Shown: positions 42,030-53,342, counted from the first letter of the stretch. The stretch is DNA of 64,000 nucleotides from Sphingomonas caeni (GCF_026013415.1 NZ_JAPDOK010000004.1:248001-312000); one strand, 5' to 3'. The notes: generated by a model from the sequence alone, not told the origin. Numbers and translations are program-made.

Positions 42030-44222
42030 TCAGCCCACGGCTTGCGCCGCCAGCGCGGCGAGCAGCAGCAGCGCCACGATATTGGTGATCTTGATCATCG
42101 GGTTCACGGCCGGGCCCGCGGTGTCCTTGTAGGGATCGCCCACCGTATCGCCGGTCACGGCGGCCTTATGGGCTTCGCTGCCCTTGCCGCCGTAATTGCC
42201 GTCCTCGATATATTTCTTGGCATTGTCCCACGCGCCGCCGCCCGAGGTCATCGAGATGGCGACGAACAGGCCGGAGACGATCACGCCGAGCAGCATCGCG
42301 CCGAGCGCCGCGAAGCCTTCCGATTTGCCGGCGACGGCGGCGATCAGGAAATAGACTGCGACCGGGCTGACGACCGGGAGCAGCGAGGGTATGATCATCT
42401 CCTTGATCGCCGCCTTGGTGACGATGTCCACGGTACGGGCATAGTTGGGGCGGCTGGTGCCCGCCATGATGCCCGGATTCTCCTTGAACTGGGTGCGGAC
42501 GTCCTCGACGACCGAACCCGCCGCACGGCCCACCGCGGTCATGCCGAACGCGCCGAACAGATAGGGCAGCAGCGCGCCCAGCAGCAGCCCGACGATGATG
42601 TACGGATTGCTGAGCGAGAAGTTGACCGGGCCGGTCAGCCCGAGCTGGGTCTGATAGTGCTCGAGATCGGTGGTGTAGGCGCCGAACAGCACCAGCGCGG
42701 CGAGCGCGGCCGAGCCGATCGCATAGCCCTTGGTCACCGCCTTGGTGGTGTTGCCGACCGCGTCGAGCGCGTCGGTGCGGTGGCGGACCTCGTCGTCAAG
42801 GCCGGCCATTTCGGCAATGCCGCCGGCATTGTCGGTGACCGGGCCATAGGCGTCGAGCGCCACCACCATGCCCGCGAGCGCGAGCAGCGAGGTGGCGGCG
42901 AACGCCACGCCGATGATCCCGGCGAGCTGATAGGTCGCGATCACCGCGACGACGATCACGAGGGTCGGCAGCGCGGTCGATTCGAGGCTGATCGCGAGGC
43001 CCTGGATGACGTTGGTGCCATGGCCGGTCTCCGAAGCCTTGGCGATCGACCTGACCGGGCGATAGTTGGTGCCGGTGTAATATTCGGTGATCCACACCAG
43101 CAGGCCGGTCACCGCGAGGCCGATCAGCATGCAGTAGAACAGGCTCATGGCGGTATAGCCGGCGGTGAGCGCGTCGGCGGTACCCGCGACGAACTCGGCG
43201 TCGGTCGCGATCTCGCCGATCTTCACCGCACCGAGATCGCCGAAGAACTGGCCGGTGAGCACGTAGCTGGTGGCGACATAGATGGCCGGGACCGAGAGGA
43301 TCGCGGTGGTCCAGAAGCCCTTGTAGAGCGCCCCCATGATCGACTGGCTGGAGCCGAGACGGACCATATAGGTGCCGATGATCGAGGTGATGATGCACAC
43401 GCCGCCGACGATCAGCGGGAGCGACATCAGCTTGAGCAGCATCTCGCCGCCCACGCCGTTGAGCAGCAGCGCGATCGAGACCATGGTGAGGCCGAGCGTG
43501 ACGACATAGGTCTCGAACAGATCGGCGGCCATGCCCGCGCAGTCGCCGACATTGTCGCCGACATTGTCGGCGATCACGGCGGGGTTGCGGGGATCGTCCT
43601 CGGGGATGCCGGCTTCGACCTTGCCGACCAGATCGGCGCCGACATCGGCGGCCTTGGTGAAGATGCCGCCGCCCAGACGCGCGAAGATCGAGATCAGCGA
43701 GGCGCCGAAGGCGAGCGCGGTGAGCGCGGCGATGATCTGCCGGCGGCCTTCCTCATCGGCGAGATCGAGCCCGCTGACCGAGAGCAGATACCAGAAGATG
43801 CCGGCGATCGAGAGCAGGCCGAGGCCCGCGACGAGCATGCCGGTGATCGCGCCCGAGCGGAAGGCGAGCGTCAGGCCGCCCTGCAGCGAGGTGCGTGCGG
43901 CCTCCGCGGTGCGGACATTTGCGCGCACCGAAATGTGCATGCCGACGAAACCGGCGACGCCCGAAAGCACGGCGCCGATCAGGAAGCAGATCGTCGACGC
44001 GGTCCCGAGCGTGAAGAACAGGATGACCGCGACGATCGCGCCGACAATGGCGATGGTGCGGTATTGCCGGGCGAGATAGGCCATCGCGCCTTCCTGGATG
44101 GCGGCGGCGATGTCCTGCATCTTTTCGTTGCCGGCGGGTGCCTTGAGCACCTGCATCGAGGTGAAGATGCCATAGAGTACGGCGATCACGCCGCACGCAA
44201 GGGCGATGTAGACGATTTCCAT
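42030..44222 (-). CDS. hppA: Membrane-bound proton-pumping pyrophosphatase (K+-independent)
   Basis: This 730-residue protein has about 16 hydrophobic segments and the pyrophosphate-binding acidic motifs [13 protein letters not shown] and [12 protein letters not shown]. It couples pyrophosphate hydrolysis to proton export across the cytoplasmic membrane. The segment GNTTKA (Lys494) marks the K+-independent class; K+-dependent enzymes have Ala there. ATG 44222 follows GGGGAAGGA. It is a single-gene unit with its own terminator at 41960..42001. Very long opposite-strand frames through this gene are shadows of its regular codon pattern. Confidence 0.96.
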   Translation of the reverse strand: MEIVYIALACGVIAVLYGIFTSMQVLKAPAGNEKMQDIAAAIQEGAMAYLARQYRTIAIVGAIVAVILFFTLGTASTICFLIGAVLSGVAGFVGMHISVRANVRTAEAARTSLQGGLTLAFRSGAITGMLVAGLGLLSIAGIFWYLLSVSGLDLADEEGRRQIIAALTALAFGASLISIFARLGGGIFTKAADVGADLVGKVEAGIPEDDPRNPAVIADNVGDNVGDCAGMAADLFETYVVTLGLTMVSIALLLNGVGGEMLLKLMSLPLIVGGVCIITSIIGTYMVRLGSSQSIMGALYKGFWTTAILSVPAIYVATSYVLTGQFFGDLGAVKIGEIATDAEFVAGTADALTAGYTAMSLFYCMLIGLAVTGLLVWITEYYTGTNYRPVRSIAKASETGHGTNVIQGLAISLESTALPTLVIVVAVIATYQLAGIIGVAFAATSLLALAGMVVALDAYGPVTDNAGGIAEMAGLDDEVRHRTDALDAVGNTTKAVTKGYAIGSAALAALVLFGAYTTDLEHYQTQLGLTGPVNFSLSNPYIIVGLLLGALLPYLFGAFGMTAVGRAAGSVVEDVRTQFKENPGIMAGTSRPNYARTVDIVTKAAIKEMIIPSLLPVVSPVAVYFLIAAVAGKSEGFAALGAMLLGVIVSGLFVAISMTSGGGAWDNAKKYIEDGNYGGKGSEAHKAAVTGDTVGDPYKDTAGPAVNPMIKITNIVALLLLAALAAQAVG

Positions 44223-44342
44223 CTGGTTGAAGTCCTTCCCCTGAACCTTATTGCGGGCCTCACGCCAGGACAGGCGGATTCCCGATCAAGGGGGACCCTA
44301 TAAAGACGCGACCGCTGAGCGCAAGCTGCGGCGAAACCGCGA

Positions 44343-45230
44343 CTATCGTGCGTGGAGATAGCCGAGCCGGGCCGGAAGCGGCACCGGTAGGCCCTTGTCG
44401 GTGAGGCTGAGCCCGCTGCCGGGCATGAAGCCGCCGATCCGCGTCGCGGGCACCGGCGGCTCGAAATCCGCGGGTGCGGCGAAGAGCAGTTCGTAATCGT
44501 CGCCGGCGGTCGCGGCCGCGAGCGGATCGCTCAGATGCGGCGAGAGCGGAACCAAAGCGAGGTCGATCTCCACCGCCAGCCCGCTCGCCTGCGCCATCCG
44601 CGAGGCATCGATCAGCAGTCCGTCGGACACGTCCATCATCGCATGGACATGAGGCGCGAGCGCGCGGCCCTCGGCAAGGCGCGGGGTGGGGCGCAGATAG
44701 CGTTCGAGCAGGATGGCCGGCCCCTCGGCCCCCCGCGCGATCGCGAGCCCCGCGCCCGCATCGCCGATCGTACCGGTCACCCACAGCGCGTCGCCCGGCT
44801 CCGCGCCGGACCGCGACGGCACCGGCACATGGGTGGCGCGGCCGAGCGCGGTGCACGAGAAAACCTCGCCCGCCCCGTCGAGCGGCGCGATCGTGTCCCC
44901 GCCGAGCAGCGGGGTATCGAAATGCGAAAGCGCGACATGCAGCCCGGTCACGAAGGCCTTGGCCGATCGCGCCAGGCTCGCCCCGATCAGCACCCCCACC
45001 GGCTCGGCCCCCTTGGCGGCGAGATCGGAGAGGTTCACCGCGACCAGCTTCCACGCGACATCGGCGCGGTCGTCGCCCCCGCGGAAATGCACATCCTCCG
45101 CGATCATGTCATGCGTGAGGATCAGGCATTCGTCCCCGAACGGCAGCACCGCCGCATCGTCGAGCAGGCCCCGCGCGCCCAGATGGAGCGGGAGCGCGCG
45201 GAGCGCCGCGATGAATTCGGCCTCGTTCAT
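44343..45230 (-). CDS. thiL: Thiamine-monophosphate kinase
   Basis: This 295-residue protein has the ThiL hallmarks: HDMIAEDVHF (Mg/ATP site), NLSDLAAKGA, GGDTI, MDVSDGL and AGDDYELLF. It phosphorylates thiamine monophosphate to the diphosphate, the last step of thiamine cofactor synthesis. ATG 45230 follows GGAGGAAT. In many bacteria it is downstream of nusB; here nusB lies about 670 bases upstream, separated by a lipoprotein gene, a MITE-like insertion and a palindromic repeat, so the ancestral operon is interrupted. Confidence 0.95.
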   Translation of the reverse strand: MNEAEFIAALRALPLHLGARGLLDDAAVLPFGDECLILTHDMIAEDVHFRGGDDRADVAWKLVAVNLSDLAAKGAEPVGVLIGASLARSAKAFVTGLHVALSHFDTPLLGGDTIAPLDGAGEVFSCTALGRATHVPVPSRSGAEPGDALWVTGTIGDAGAGLAIARGAEGPAILLERYLRPTPRLAEGRALAPHVHAMMDVSDGLLIDASRMAQASGLAVEIDLALVPLSPHLSDPLAAATAGDDYELLFAAPADFEPPVPATRIGGFMPGSGLSLTDKGLPVPLPARLGYLHAR

Positions 45231-45233
45231 GAT

Positions 45234-45396
45234 ATTCCTCCCTCGCAGGGCACCTGCGGGGGAGGGGGACCGCCGCGAAGCGGTGGTGGAGGGGGTTTCA
45301 CCATTTGCCTTGGGGCGTGCCGGTGACGGTGAGCCCCCTCCGTCACCCGCCTTCGGCGGGCGCCACCTCCCCCGCTCTGCGAGCGGGGGAGGAATA
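45234..45396. repeat. Palindromic GC-rich intergenic repeat, copy 1
   Basis: An overall palindrome built from modules TTCCTCCC, GGGGGAGGGGG, AGCCCCCTCC, CCACCTCCCCC and GGGGGAGGAA. The same module order occurs at 53974..54102 and 55585..55731. The outer TTCCTCC/GGAGGAA ends pair with each other. It is a dispersed element rather than a gene-specific terminator, although it could stop transcription. Confidence 0.75.
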
Positions 45397-45420
45397 AGAA
45401 AGGAGCCGCCTCGTTCACTT

Positions 45421-45690
45421 AGGGCCTGTACCCATAAGCCGCGTGTGCCGTGATCGCCCGGAGAGGGGCGCTGGCAAGGAAGGTCGCGCAGTCGCCTGCC
45501 GGTGCCAGGCGCAAGCGGCCTGACGCAGTCCAGCGCCCCTCTCCGGGCGACCCCTTCGGGGCGGGCGTCTTTTGGCGCACAGCGGCGTCGCGCGTCGATC
45601 ACGATGGATACCCATCGCTCTCTCCTTGCTCCTACCTGTGCGCCAAAATACGCTCCGTCCCGGCATACGCGGCTTATGGGTACAGGCCCT
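45421..45690. mobile_element. MITE-like element, 270 bases with 30-base terminal inverted repeats
   Basis: The ends (45421..45450 and 45661..45690) are inverted repeats beginning AGGGCCTGTACCCATAAGCC, with 29 of 30 positions matching. Inside, 45454..45474 and 45530..45550 form a perfect 21-base inverted repeat. No transposase is encoded. The flanks both show TA next to the ends, compatible with a TA target duplication. It looks like a non-autonomous element moved by a transposase in trans. It abuts the stop codon of the lipoprotein gene. Confidence 0.85.
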
Positions 45691-45883
45691 AATCATTATC
45701 GACATCGGCATTGTCGCCGACCGCTTCGTTCTCGATCGCTTTCGCCTGATCCGCCTGCTCATTCTCGAGCTGGTCCTCGACCACGCTCTCATTGGGCTGC
45801 GCGTCGTTGGCGGCGGGTTCGGGGGGAGGGGCCTGGCATCCGGCGAGCGTGAGGACGGCCAGTCCGGTGATCAGCAAGCGCAT
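45689..45883 (-). CDS. Small lipoprotein
   Basis: This 64-residue protein begins with a lipoprotein signal peptide (MRLLITGLAVLTLAGC, lipobox LAGC with Cys16), followed by an acidic, Asn/Glu/Asp-rich tail (ENEQADQAKAIENEAVGDN). It would be anchored in a membrane on the periplasmic side. Its stop codon TAG (45689..45691) is formed across the boundary of the MITE-like element, so the original C-terminus may have been changed by that insertion. It lies 16 bases downstream of nusB. Confidence 0.7.
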   Translation of the reverse strand: MRLLITGLAVLTLAGCQAPPPEPAANDAQPNESVVEDQLENEQADQAKAIENEAVGDNADVDND

Positions 45884-45899
45884 CCTTTCCCCTTTCCAA

Positions 45900-46361
45900 T
45901 CAGGCGCGTACTTCCTTCGCTACCGCATCGAGCAGCCCGTTGACGAAGCCTTTTTCGCGGCGGTCGTAAAAGGCGTCGGCGACGTCGAGATATTCGCTGA
46001 TCGCGGCACCCGTGGGAATATCGGCGCGCGCGAGCAGCTCATAGGTGCCCGCGCGCAAGATCTGGCGCATCGGCTTGTCGAGCCGATCCATGCTCCAGTC
46101 GGACGATAGCTTCGAGGCGATGATCCGGTCGATCTCGCCGCGGCGCGCATCGACGCCCTTGACGATATCGTCGAAGAAATCGGCGTCGGCTTGCGTATAT
46201 TCGACACCCTCGATCGTCGCGCCCAGCCGGTGCTGGTGGAATTCGTGGAGCAATTGCGGGATCGGCGTCCCCTCCATCTCGCGCTGATAGAGCGCCTGCA
46301 CGGCGGCAAGCCGCGCGGCGGAGCGGGCCTTGGAACGGGTCTTGGCTTTGGGGCTGGGCAT
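45900..46361 (-). CDS. nusB: Transcription antitermination factor NusB
   Basis: This 153-residue all-helical protein matches NusB (KARSAARLAAVQALYQREMEG, partly shown: AARLAAVQALYQ; then DRLDKPMRQILRAGTYELL and EYLDVADAFYDRREKGFVNGLLD, partly shown). NusB with NusE binds boxA RNA for antitermination on rRNA operons. ATG 46361 gives the family N-terminus; upstream in-frame codons are not supported. It is followed by a small lipoprotein gene and, beyond repeats, thiL. Confidence 0.94.
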   Translation of the reverse strand: MPSPKAKTRSKARSAARLAAVQALYQREMEGTPIPQLLHEFHQHRLGATIEGVEYTQADADFFDDIVKGVDARRGEIDRIIASKLSSDWSMDRLDKPMRQILRAGTYELLARADIPTGAAISEYLDVADAFYDRREKGFVNGLLDAVAKEVRA

Positions 46362-46418
46362 GATTCGGTGTCCCTTACTCCGTTCGGGCGCGGAGTACAT
46401 CGCCGGCGTTTCTGTTCC

Positions 46419-46507
46419 GTCATCCTGAACTTGTTTCAGGATCCACGGCAAAGCGGGCGAAGACGTCGCCGGTGGAGGGGTGGATGCTGAAACACGTTCA
46501 GCATGAC
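46419..46507. repeat. Palindromic intergenic repeat of the TCATCCTGAAC type
   Basis: The arms GTCATCCTGAACTTGTTTC... (46419..46445) and ...AAACACGTTCAGCATGAC (46481..46507) are inverted copies with 3 mismatches over 27 bases. This type is widespread between genes in alphaproteobacteria. It lies between nusB and hisD and may also act as a transcription-stopping hairpin for hisD. Confidence 0.75.
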
Positions 46508-46532
46508 GGCATTTGAGTTTGATGGCGCCGGG

Positions 46533-47822
46533 TCAGGTGTTCAAACGGATCGCGACCGACCTGGCATGCGCCGGCAGCCCCTCGGCCTCGGCGAGCGCGA
46601 CCGCGGCAGGGCCGATCGCGGCGAGGCCGGCGGCGTCCATGCCGAGAAACGAGGTGCGTTTCATATAGTCGAGCACCGACAGGCCCGAGGCGAAACGCGC
46701 GCGGCGGCCGGTGGGGAGGACGTGGTTGGGGCCCGCGACATAGTCGCCGATCGCCTCGGGGGTATGGCGGCCGAGGAACACCGAGCCGGCATGGTGGACG
46801 CGCTCGAACAGCGATTCGGCGTCGTCGCAGGCCAGCTCGAGATGCTCGGGTGCGAGGCGGTCGATGAGGGGAAGTGCCTCGGCAAGCGTCTCCACGACGA
46901 TGATCGCGCCATTGGCGTCCCAGCTGGCGCGGGCGGTGGCTTCGGTCGCGAGTTCGCCGATCTGGCGGTCGACCACCGCCGCCACTCGGTCCGCGAAGGC
47001 CGCATCGTCGGTGAACAGGATCGACTGGCTGGTCGGGTCGTGCTCGGCCTGGCTGAGCAGGTCGGCGGCGATCCATTCGGGGTCGTTGTTCGCGTCCGCC
47101 ACCACGACGATCTCGCTCGGCCCCGCGACCATGTCGATGCCCACCACGCCATAAAGCTGGCGCTTGGCTTCGGCGACCCAGGCATTGCCGGGGCCGGTGA
47201 CGACATCGACGGGCACGATGCTCGCGGTGCCATAGGCGAGCGCGGCGATCGCCTGCGCGCCGCCGATCCGCCACACCTCGTCCACCCCCGCGATATGCGC
47301 CGCGGCGAGGACGAGCGGGTTGACTTCGCCATTGGGGGTCGGCGTGACCATCACCAGCCGGCCCACCCCCGCGGCCCTGGCGGGGAGCGCGTTCATGAGC
47401 ACCGAACTGGGATAGGCCGCGCGGCCGCCGGGGACATAAATTCCCGCCGCATCGACCGGGCGCCAGCGCGCGCCGAGGCGGATGCCCTGGGCGTCGATGC
47501 TGTCGCTGTCCTCGGGCTTCTGCTTGATATGATAGGCGGCGATGCGTTCGGCGGCGAGTTCGAGCGCGTCGCGAAGGCGCGGTTCGAGCCCTTCCCATGC
47601 CGCGAGGCAATCGGCGCGGTCGATCCGCCAGCCGGTCGCGTCGAGGTCGTGCTTGTCGAAAAGCTTGGTCAGCTCGCGGATCGCGGTGTCGCCTTCGTCG
47701 CGGACGCGCTTGATGATGTGGGTGACATTCTTCGCCACATCGTCATCGGCCTCGCGCCGGGCGTTGACCAAGGCGGTGAAGGCGGCGTCGAAATCCGCGT
47801 CCGTCGTCGAAAGGCGGATCAT
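46533..47822 (-). CDS. hisD: Histidinol dehydrogenase
   Basis: This 429-residue enzyme performs the last two steps of histidine synthesis, histidinol to histidine, with NAD and zinc. Visible hallmarks are [24 protein letters not shown], the zinc ligands in SQAEHD, the catalytic LAPEHLEL and [16 protein letters not shown] 47822 overlaps the hisG stop as ATGA, so the two are one operon. Length is normal for the family. Confidence 0.97.
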   Translation of the reverse strand: MIRLSTTDADFDAAFTALVNARREADDDVAKNVTHIIKRVRDEGDTAIRELTKLFDKHDLDATGWRIDRADCLAAWEGLEPRLRDALELAAERIAAYHIKQKPEDSDSIDAQGIRLGARWRPVDAAGIYVPGGRAAYPSSVLMNALPARAAGVGRLVMVTPTPNGEVNPLVLAAAHIAGVDEVWRIGGAQAIAALAYGTASIVPVDVVTGPGNAWVAEAKRQLYGVVGIDMVAGPSEIVVVADANNDPEWIAADLLSQAEHDPTSQSILFTDDAAFADRVAAVVDRQIGELATEATARASWDANGAIIVVETLAEALPLIDRLAPEHLELACDDAESLFERVHHAGSVFLGRHTPEAIGDYVAGPNHVLPTGRRARFASGLSVLDYMKRTSFLGMDAAGLAAIGPAAVALAEAEGLPAHARSVAIRLNT

Positions 47823-48469
47823 GCGACGGCCTTGCGGAAGGCGTCGACCAGCGGGACGACCTCGGCCGCGCGCGTCTTGAACGCCGCGCGGTTGACGATC
47901 AGGCGCGAGGTGACCTCGGCGATCACCTCGACCTCGACCAGCCCATTTTCCTTGAGCGTCCGGCCCGAGGAGACGAGGTCGACGATCCGCGGCGCCAGCC
48001 CCAGCACCGGCGCCAGCTCCATCGCGCCGTTGAGCTTGATGCACTCCGCCTGCACCCCGCGCCGCTCGAAATGGGCGCGGGTGACGTGCGGATATTTGGT
48101 GGCGATGCGGACATGGCTCCAGCCGCGCGGATCGTCCTTCTCGGCCATGTCGGCGGGCTCGGCGACCGACAGGCGGCAATGGCCGATGCCGAGATCGACG
48201 GGGGCGTAGAGCTCCGAATAGGCGAACTCGGCGAGCACGTCGGATCCGACGATGCCGAGCTGCGCGGCGCCATGCGCGACGAAGGTGGCGACGTCGAACG
48301 CGCGGACGCGGATCAGGTCGATCGCGGGGCTGTTGGTCCTGAAGCGGAGCGCGCGGCTGCCCTCGTCGGCGAAGGCCGGTTCGGGGATGATTCCCACATG
48401 CGCGAGCACGGGCAGGCATTCTTCGAGAATGCGCCCCTTTGGCACGGCGAGGATCAGCGGCTCCGGCAT
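47819..48469 (-). CDS. hisG: ATP phosphoribosyltransferase, short form
   Basis: This 216-residue protein matches HisG ([55 protein letters not shown]). It catalyses the first committed step of histidine synthesis. It is the short form, which lacks the C-terminal regulatory domain and normally needs the HisZ subunit; no hisZ is in this window. ATG 48469 is chosen as the family start. The gene is divergent from the DUF2332 gene at 48534, with 64 bases between them. Confidence 0.95.
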   Translation of the reverse strand: MPEPLILAVPKGRILEECLPVLAHVGIIPEPAFADEGSRALRFRTNSPAIDLIRVRAFDVATFVAHGAAQLGIVGSDVLAEFAYSELYAPVDLGIGHCRLSVAEPADMAEKDDPRGWSHVRIATKYPHVTRAHFERRGVQAECIKLNGAMELAPVLGLAPRIVDLVSSGRTLKENGLVEVEVIAEVTSRLIVNRAAFKTRAAEVVPLVDAFRKAVA

Positions 48470-48533
48470 GGCGAGCGGGGCTTTACTTGGGGGGTGCCTC
48501 GGGCGCAACAGACCGGCGCGGAGGTTATTCTGT

Positions 48534-49619
48534 ATGGCCAGTGAGGAAAATAATCGCGGGGCGTTTCGCATCCAGGAATTCTACTGCCGCAAGATGGACG
48601 CGCCGATCTATGCCGACATCTGCGCCGCGATCGCCGACGGGCTGACCCGCGAGAGCCGGACGGGCGCGCGGGTGCTCGACTGGGACGGCGAGCCGACGCG
48701 CGATGCGCTGCCGCTGCGGCTGATCGGCGGGCTGCACGCGCTCGTGCGAGCCGGGGCGGATACCGAGCTGGCCTCGGTCTTTGCGGGCAATGTTTCGGCG
48801 GAGGCGCTCAACCGGGTGCTGGTCCGCCACGACGCGGCTTTGCTGCCCTGGCTCGTCGGGCCGCCCCAGACCAACGAGCCGGGCCGTTCGGGCGCGCTGA
48901 TCGTCGGGCTGCTCGAAATCGCGCGGCGGCACGGGCCCAGGATCGAGATCATCGAGATCGGATCGAGCGGCGGGCTCAACCTGCTGATCGGCCGCTACCG
49001 CTTCGATCTGGGCGGGGCGATGCTGGGGCCGGAGGAGTCGCCGGTGAAGATCGCGCCCGAATGGCGCGGCAATACGCCTGCGATCCCGACCATCGAGATC
49101 GTCTCCGCGCGCGGCTGCGACATCCAGCCGCTCGACGTCACCGATCCCGCGGTGGAGGCGCGGCTGGCGGCCTATGTCTGGGCGGAAAAGCCCGAGCGGC
49201 TGGCGCGGCTCGAAAACGCGATCGGGATGATCCGCGAGCGCGGCATCGATCTCGTCGCGTCGGACGCCGCGCCCTGGGTCGAGGCCCGCCTCGCCGAGCC
49301 GCAGGAGGCCGGGGTGACGCGGGTGCTGATGCATTCGGTCGTCTGGCAATATCTGCCCGACGAGTCGCAGCAGCGCATCCGCGCCGCGATGGCCGAAGCG
49401 GGCGAACGCGCCACTGCCGAACGCCCGCTCGCCTGGGTGACGATGGAGCCCGACCGGGCGCTGGGCGAGCAGGTGATCAGCGTGAAGAGCTGGCCGGGGC
49501 ATGGCGAATGGGACGTGGTCGCGACGGCGCATGCGCACGCCGCCTGGGTCCAGCCCGGCGGGCGGAGCGAGGGGGAGGAGGGCGTATACCTCGACGCGGC
49601 GGCGCGCGTGACCGTCTGA
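48534..49619 (+). CDS. DUF2332 family protein
   Basis: This 361-residue protein matches DUF2332: [18 protein letters not shown] N-terminus, [20 protein letters not shown], then [12 protein letters not shown] and the later [12 protein letters not shown]. The GSSGGLNL segment resembles a nucleotide- or SAM-binding loop but no activity is established for the family. ATG 48534 follows GGAGG. It stands alone between hisG (divergent) and an alpha/beta hydrolase gene (convergent). Confidence 0.88.
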   Translation: MASEENNRGAFRIQEFYCRKMDAPIYADICAAIADGLTRESRTGARVLDWDGEPTRDALPLRLIGGLHALVRAGADTELASVFAGNVSAEALNRVLVRHDAALLPWLVGPPQTNEPGRSGALIVGLLEIARRHGPRIEIIEIGSSGGLNLLIGRYRFDLGGAMLGPEESPVKIAPEWRGNTPAIPTIEIVSARGCDIQPLDVTDPAVEARLAAYVWAEKPERLARLENAIGMIRERGIDLVASDAAPWVEARLAEPQEAGVTRVLMHSVVWQYLPDESQQRIRAAMAEAGERATAERPLAWVTMEPDRALGEQVISVKSWPGHGEWDVVATAHAHAAWVQPGGRSEGEEGVYLDAAARVTV

Positions 49620-49653
49620 CCGTTTCAGTTCCCCTGCCCTCGCAGGGGAACAA

Positions 49654-50547
49654 CTAGGTTTCGCGGACTGAAAGCCAAGCCCGCATCGCCGCGTTGACGG
49701 CGTCGGGCTTCTCCCACGGCACGAAATGGCCGGCATCCTCGATCTTCACCACGGTGAGATCGGGGACGAGCGCGTCGAGCCCCTCGAGCTGGACCGGCAG
49801 CAGCGCCTTGTCGCCCATGCCCCAGATCACCAGCGTGGGCTGCGTCACCGGCGGGAAGGGGCCGTTCACCCATGCGGGCGCTTCGGTTTCCTCGCCGGTT
49901 TCGGGCACCACGATGCTGCTGCCGCGGTACCAGTTGAGCATCGCGGTCATCGCGCCCGGCTGGCTCCACTCGTCGATATAGTTCGCCTTTTCGGGCGCCA
50001 GCAGCGCGGGATCGGCGTGGCGGACGAAGGTGGTATCGAAAAAGCCTTCGATCCCAATCCGTTCGATGAAGGTGTCGATCTCCGGATTGCGGAAGGCGCG
50101 GATATACTGGCTCGCCTCGCGCTGGCCCGATCCGTCGAACATGCTGCGCTGGAAGACGAGCGGGTGCGGCGCGTTGAGGATGATCAGCCGCGCGACCCGG
50201 CCGGGATTCTGCAGCGCCCCCATCCAGGCGATCGCGCCGCCCCAGTCATGGCCGATCAGGGTGAAGTTGCCGAGGCCGAGATGATCGGCGAGCGCGATCA
50301 TGTCGCCGACGGGTTTGTCGGGGGAATAGTTCCCCACGCCCTCGGGCTTGGACGAGCGCGCGAAGCCGCGCTGATCGGGCGCGATCACATAATGGTCGCG
50401 CGCGAACTCGGCGATCTGGTGGCGCCAGGTGCGGTGCGATTCGGGGAAGCCGTGGAGGAAGAGCAAGGCGGGGTTGGCGGGATCGCCCGCGATGGCGACG
50501 TCGAGCGTGACGCCGGTGGAGAGGGGGATGCGCTGGAGGCCGGTCAT
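49654..50547 (-). CDS. Alpha/beta hydrolase (epoxide-hydrolase-like)
   Basis: This 297-residue protein has the oxyanion segment FLHGFPESHRTWRHQ, the nucleophile elbow GHDWGGAIAW (nucleophile Asp), a cap region, the acid Asp in VIWGMGDKALL and the late catalytic His in DAGHFVPWE. The Asp nucleophile and HGFPES favour an epoxide hydrolase or haloalkane dehalogenase relative. The substrate is unknown. ATG 50547 is chosen; an earlier in-frame start is less likely. Confidence 0.9.
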   Translation of the reverse strand: MTGLQRIPLSTGVTLDVAIAGDPANPALLFLHGFPESHRTWRHQIAEFARDHYVIAPDQRGFARSSKPEGVGNYSPDKPVGDMIALADHLGLGNFTLIGHDWGGAIAWMGALQNPGRVARLIILNAPHPLVFQRSMFDGSGQREASQYIRAFRNPEIDTFIERIGIEGFFDTTFVRHADPALLAPEKANYIDEWSQPGAMTAMLNWYRGSSIVVPETGEETEAPAWVNGPFPPVTQPTLVIWGMGDKALLPVQLEGLDALVPDLTVVKIEDAGHFVPWEKPDAVNAAMRAWLSVRET

Positions 50548-50737
50548 CTGTTCTTCTCCCCTTGCCCTGTGGCCGCGGCGGGTTGCCGATTGCAACCGGG
50601 TTTAGGGCTTGGGCGCGGAATTTGGAATGTCGCGGCGAACGGATACTCGACAGCCGGGCGGCGGCGCACGAAAGAGCGGATCGTGCGGGGCGGCGCAACC
50701 GTTGACGCGCAGTTCGCAGACTCATCGAGCACAGTGA

Positions 50738-51604
<867 letters not shown>

Positions 51605-51610
51605 CGCGCG

Positions 51611-52510
51611 TCAGGGATAGCTCACGGTCAGCGGGACTTCGGGGATCGGGATGAATTCCTTGTCGTCGCCGGGCACCTTGGGGAAAAGCCCTGCCTTCCA
51701 ATCGGCCTTGGCCTGCTCGATGCGGTCGCGGCTCGACGAGACGAAATTCCACCAGACATGGCGCGGGGTCGCGAAGGCCTCGCCGCCGCACAGGATCACC
51801 CGGCCGCCGGTCTCCGAACGCAGCGTCGCGGCGATGCCGGGGCGCAGCACATAGAGCGTGGTGGGGGCAAGCGGCAGCCCATCGAGGCTCGCCTCGCCCA
51901 CCGCGACATAGAGCGCGCGCTCGTCCGCGCCGGGGTCGATGGGCATGCTCGCGCCGGGCGCCAGCGCGATATCGGCATAGATGGTGCCGGCATAGGTGGT
52001 GGTGGGGGCGGAGGCGCCCCACAGATCGCCCATGATCACCCGCGCGGTGGCGCCGCCGGCCTCGATCACGGGAAGATCGGTGGCGGGGACATGCTCGAAG
52101 GCGGGATCGATTTCCTCGAAGCGTTCGGGCAGCGCGATCCAGGTCTGGATGCCCGACAGTTCGGGCCCCCCGGCGCGCTCCCCGGCGGGCGAGCGCTCCG
52201 AATGGACGATGCCGTGCCCCGCGGTCATCAGGTTGACCGCGCCCGGCTCGATCGTCGCGAAGGTGCCCAGCGAATCGCGATGGTCGATCGCGCCCGCATA
52301 GAGATAGGTGACGGTGGCGAGGTTGATATGCGGGTGCGGCCGCACATCGATCCCCGTGCCGGTCGCCAGATGCGCCGGCCCCATCTGATCGAAGAACACG
52401 AACGGCCCCACCATCGTCCGCGGGCGCGAGGGCAAGGTACGGTGGACCTTGAACCCGCCCAGATCATGGGTGGTGGGCTCGATGGTTTGGATGAACATGT
52501 CGTCGGTCAT
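51611..52510 (-). CDS. Pirin-family protein
   Basis: This 299-residue bicupin has the metal-binding pirin signature: H-x-H in RPHPHINLATVTYLY and the second pair in HGIVHSERS. Bacterial pirins include quercetinase-like dioxygenases and redox regulators; the exact role is not inferable. The ATG overlaps the NUDIX stop (ATGA), and the gene order is bolA-NUDIX-pirin on the minus strand. Confidence 0.92.
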   Translation of the reverse strand: MTDDMFIQTIEPTTHDLGGFKVHRTLPSRPRTMVGPFVFFDQMGPAHLATGTGIDVRPHPHINLATVTYLYAGAIDHRDSLGTFATIEPGAVNLMTAGHGIVHSERSPAGERAGGPELSGIQTWIALPERFEEIDPAFEHVPATDLPVIEAGGATARVIMGDLWGASAPTTTYAGTIYADIALAPGASMPIDPGADERALYVAVGEASLDGLPLAPTTLYVLRPGIAATLRSETGGRVILCGGEAFATPRHVWWNFVSSSRDRIEQAKADWKAGLFPKVPGDDKEFIPIPEVPLTVSYP

Positions 52511-53022
52511 GGTGTCGCTCCGTTCATCGCGGAGATATCGCGCCCGGCGGTCGCCGAACAGCTACGGATTGGAAAGTCAGCTTTTCGGTTCACCGACTTG
52601 TGCAAGCATCCCAACCAAATCTTCGGGAAAGATCGTCTCGGGCCAGGTGCGATCTCGCCGCGGGCGAACCAGCGATGCTCCTGCATCACCCGCCGTTCCA
52701 GCTCGGTATGGTTCGCCGTGTCGATCGCGCAATCGCCCGCGCGGACGAGGAAATAGCGCTCGTCGGCGATGACGGGGACATCTTCCAGCGTGACGAACTC
52801 GACCACCCTGCGCAGCATCTCCTCGCCGCAATCGAGATCGAGCCCGGTTTCCTCGCGCAGTTCGCGCCGGGCCGCCTGGGCATAGCTCTCGCCCGGGTCG
52901 ATCGCCCCGCCCGGCGTCGCCCAGAAGGCGGGGCGGTCGCCCGCGTCGAAGCGGAACAGCAGCACGCGCCCCGCATCGTCGAGCAGCAGGATGCGCGCGG
53001 CGGGGCGCTCGGCGACGGTCAT
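52507..53022 (-). CDS. NUDIX hydrolase
   Basis: This 171-residue protein carries a Nudix box, G-x5-E-x7-REL-x-EE-x-G, as GAIDPGESYAQAARREL followed by REETGL. It would hydrolyse a nucleoside diphosphate linked to another group; the substrate is unknown. The C-terminal 45 residues beyond the fold are not recognised. It overlaps both neighbours by 4 bases, so bolA, this gene and pirin form one operon. Confidence 0.92.
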   Translation of the reverse strand: MTVAERPAARILLLDDAGRVLLFRFDAGDRPAFWATPGGAIDPGESYAQAARRELREETGLDLDCGEEMLRRVVEFVTLEDVPVIADERYFLVRAGDCAIDTANHTELERRVMQEHRWFARGEIAPGPRRSFPKIWLGCLHKSVNRKADFPIRSCSATAGRDISAMNGATP

Positions 53023-53306
53023 GCCTCTCCCGGTGCGCGGGCCTTGATCGCCAGCGCGTGGATGCGCGTCGCGAGCAGGTCGGCGAGCGCGGTGTTGATC
53101 AGCCGCTGGCGCTGGACGCGGTTCAGCCCCGCGAATGCCGGGGCCTCGACCACCACCGTCCAGTGCGATTCGCCGGTGCCGTCGTCGCCGCTATGGCCGG
53201 CATGGTGATGGCTGTCGTTGATGACTTCCAGACGCGTCGGGCCGAGTGCCGATGCGAGGCGGGCGGCGATGATTTCGGATAGCGGCGCGGTGGCAGGCAA
53301 GGTCAT
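53019..53306 (-). CDS. BolA-family protein
   Basis: This 95-residue protein matches BolA (EVINDSHHHAGHSG, then HWTVVVEAPAFAG and VQRQRLINTALADLL). BolA proteins bind monothiol glutaredoxins and iron-sulfur clusters and affect stress morphology; the His-rich loop is the cluster-binding side. ATG 53306 starts the family sequence. It is the first gene of an operon with NUDIX and pirin and diverges from the J-domain gene. Confidence 0.93.
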   Translation of the reverse strand: MTLPATAPLSEIIAARLASALGPTRLEVINDSHHHAGHSGDDGTGESHWTVVVEAPAFAGLNRVQRQRLINTALADLLATRIHALAIKARAPGEA

Positions 53307-53342
53307 TGCGCCTATATAGGGCGATTGTTCGAGAGAGGTAGC

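Noticed and set aside
42003..44303. 766-codon plus-strand frame opposite hppA
   Set aside because: It is an antisense shadow caused by regular codon use in hppA; the peptide is a low-complexity Arg/His/Gly/Asp mixture and the opposite strand is a perfect pyrophosphatase.
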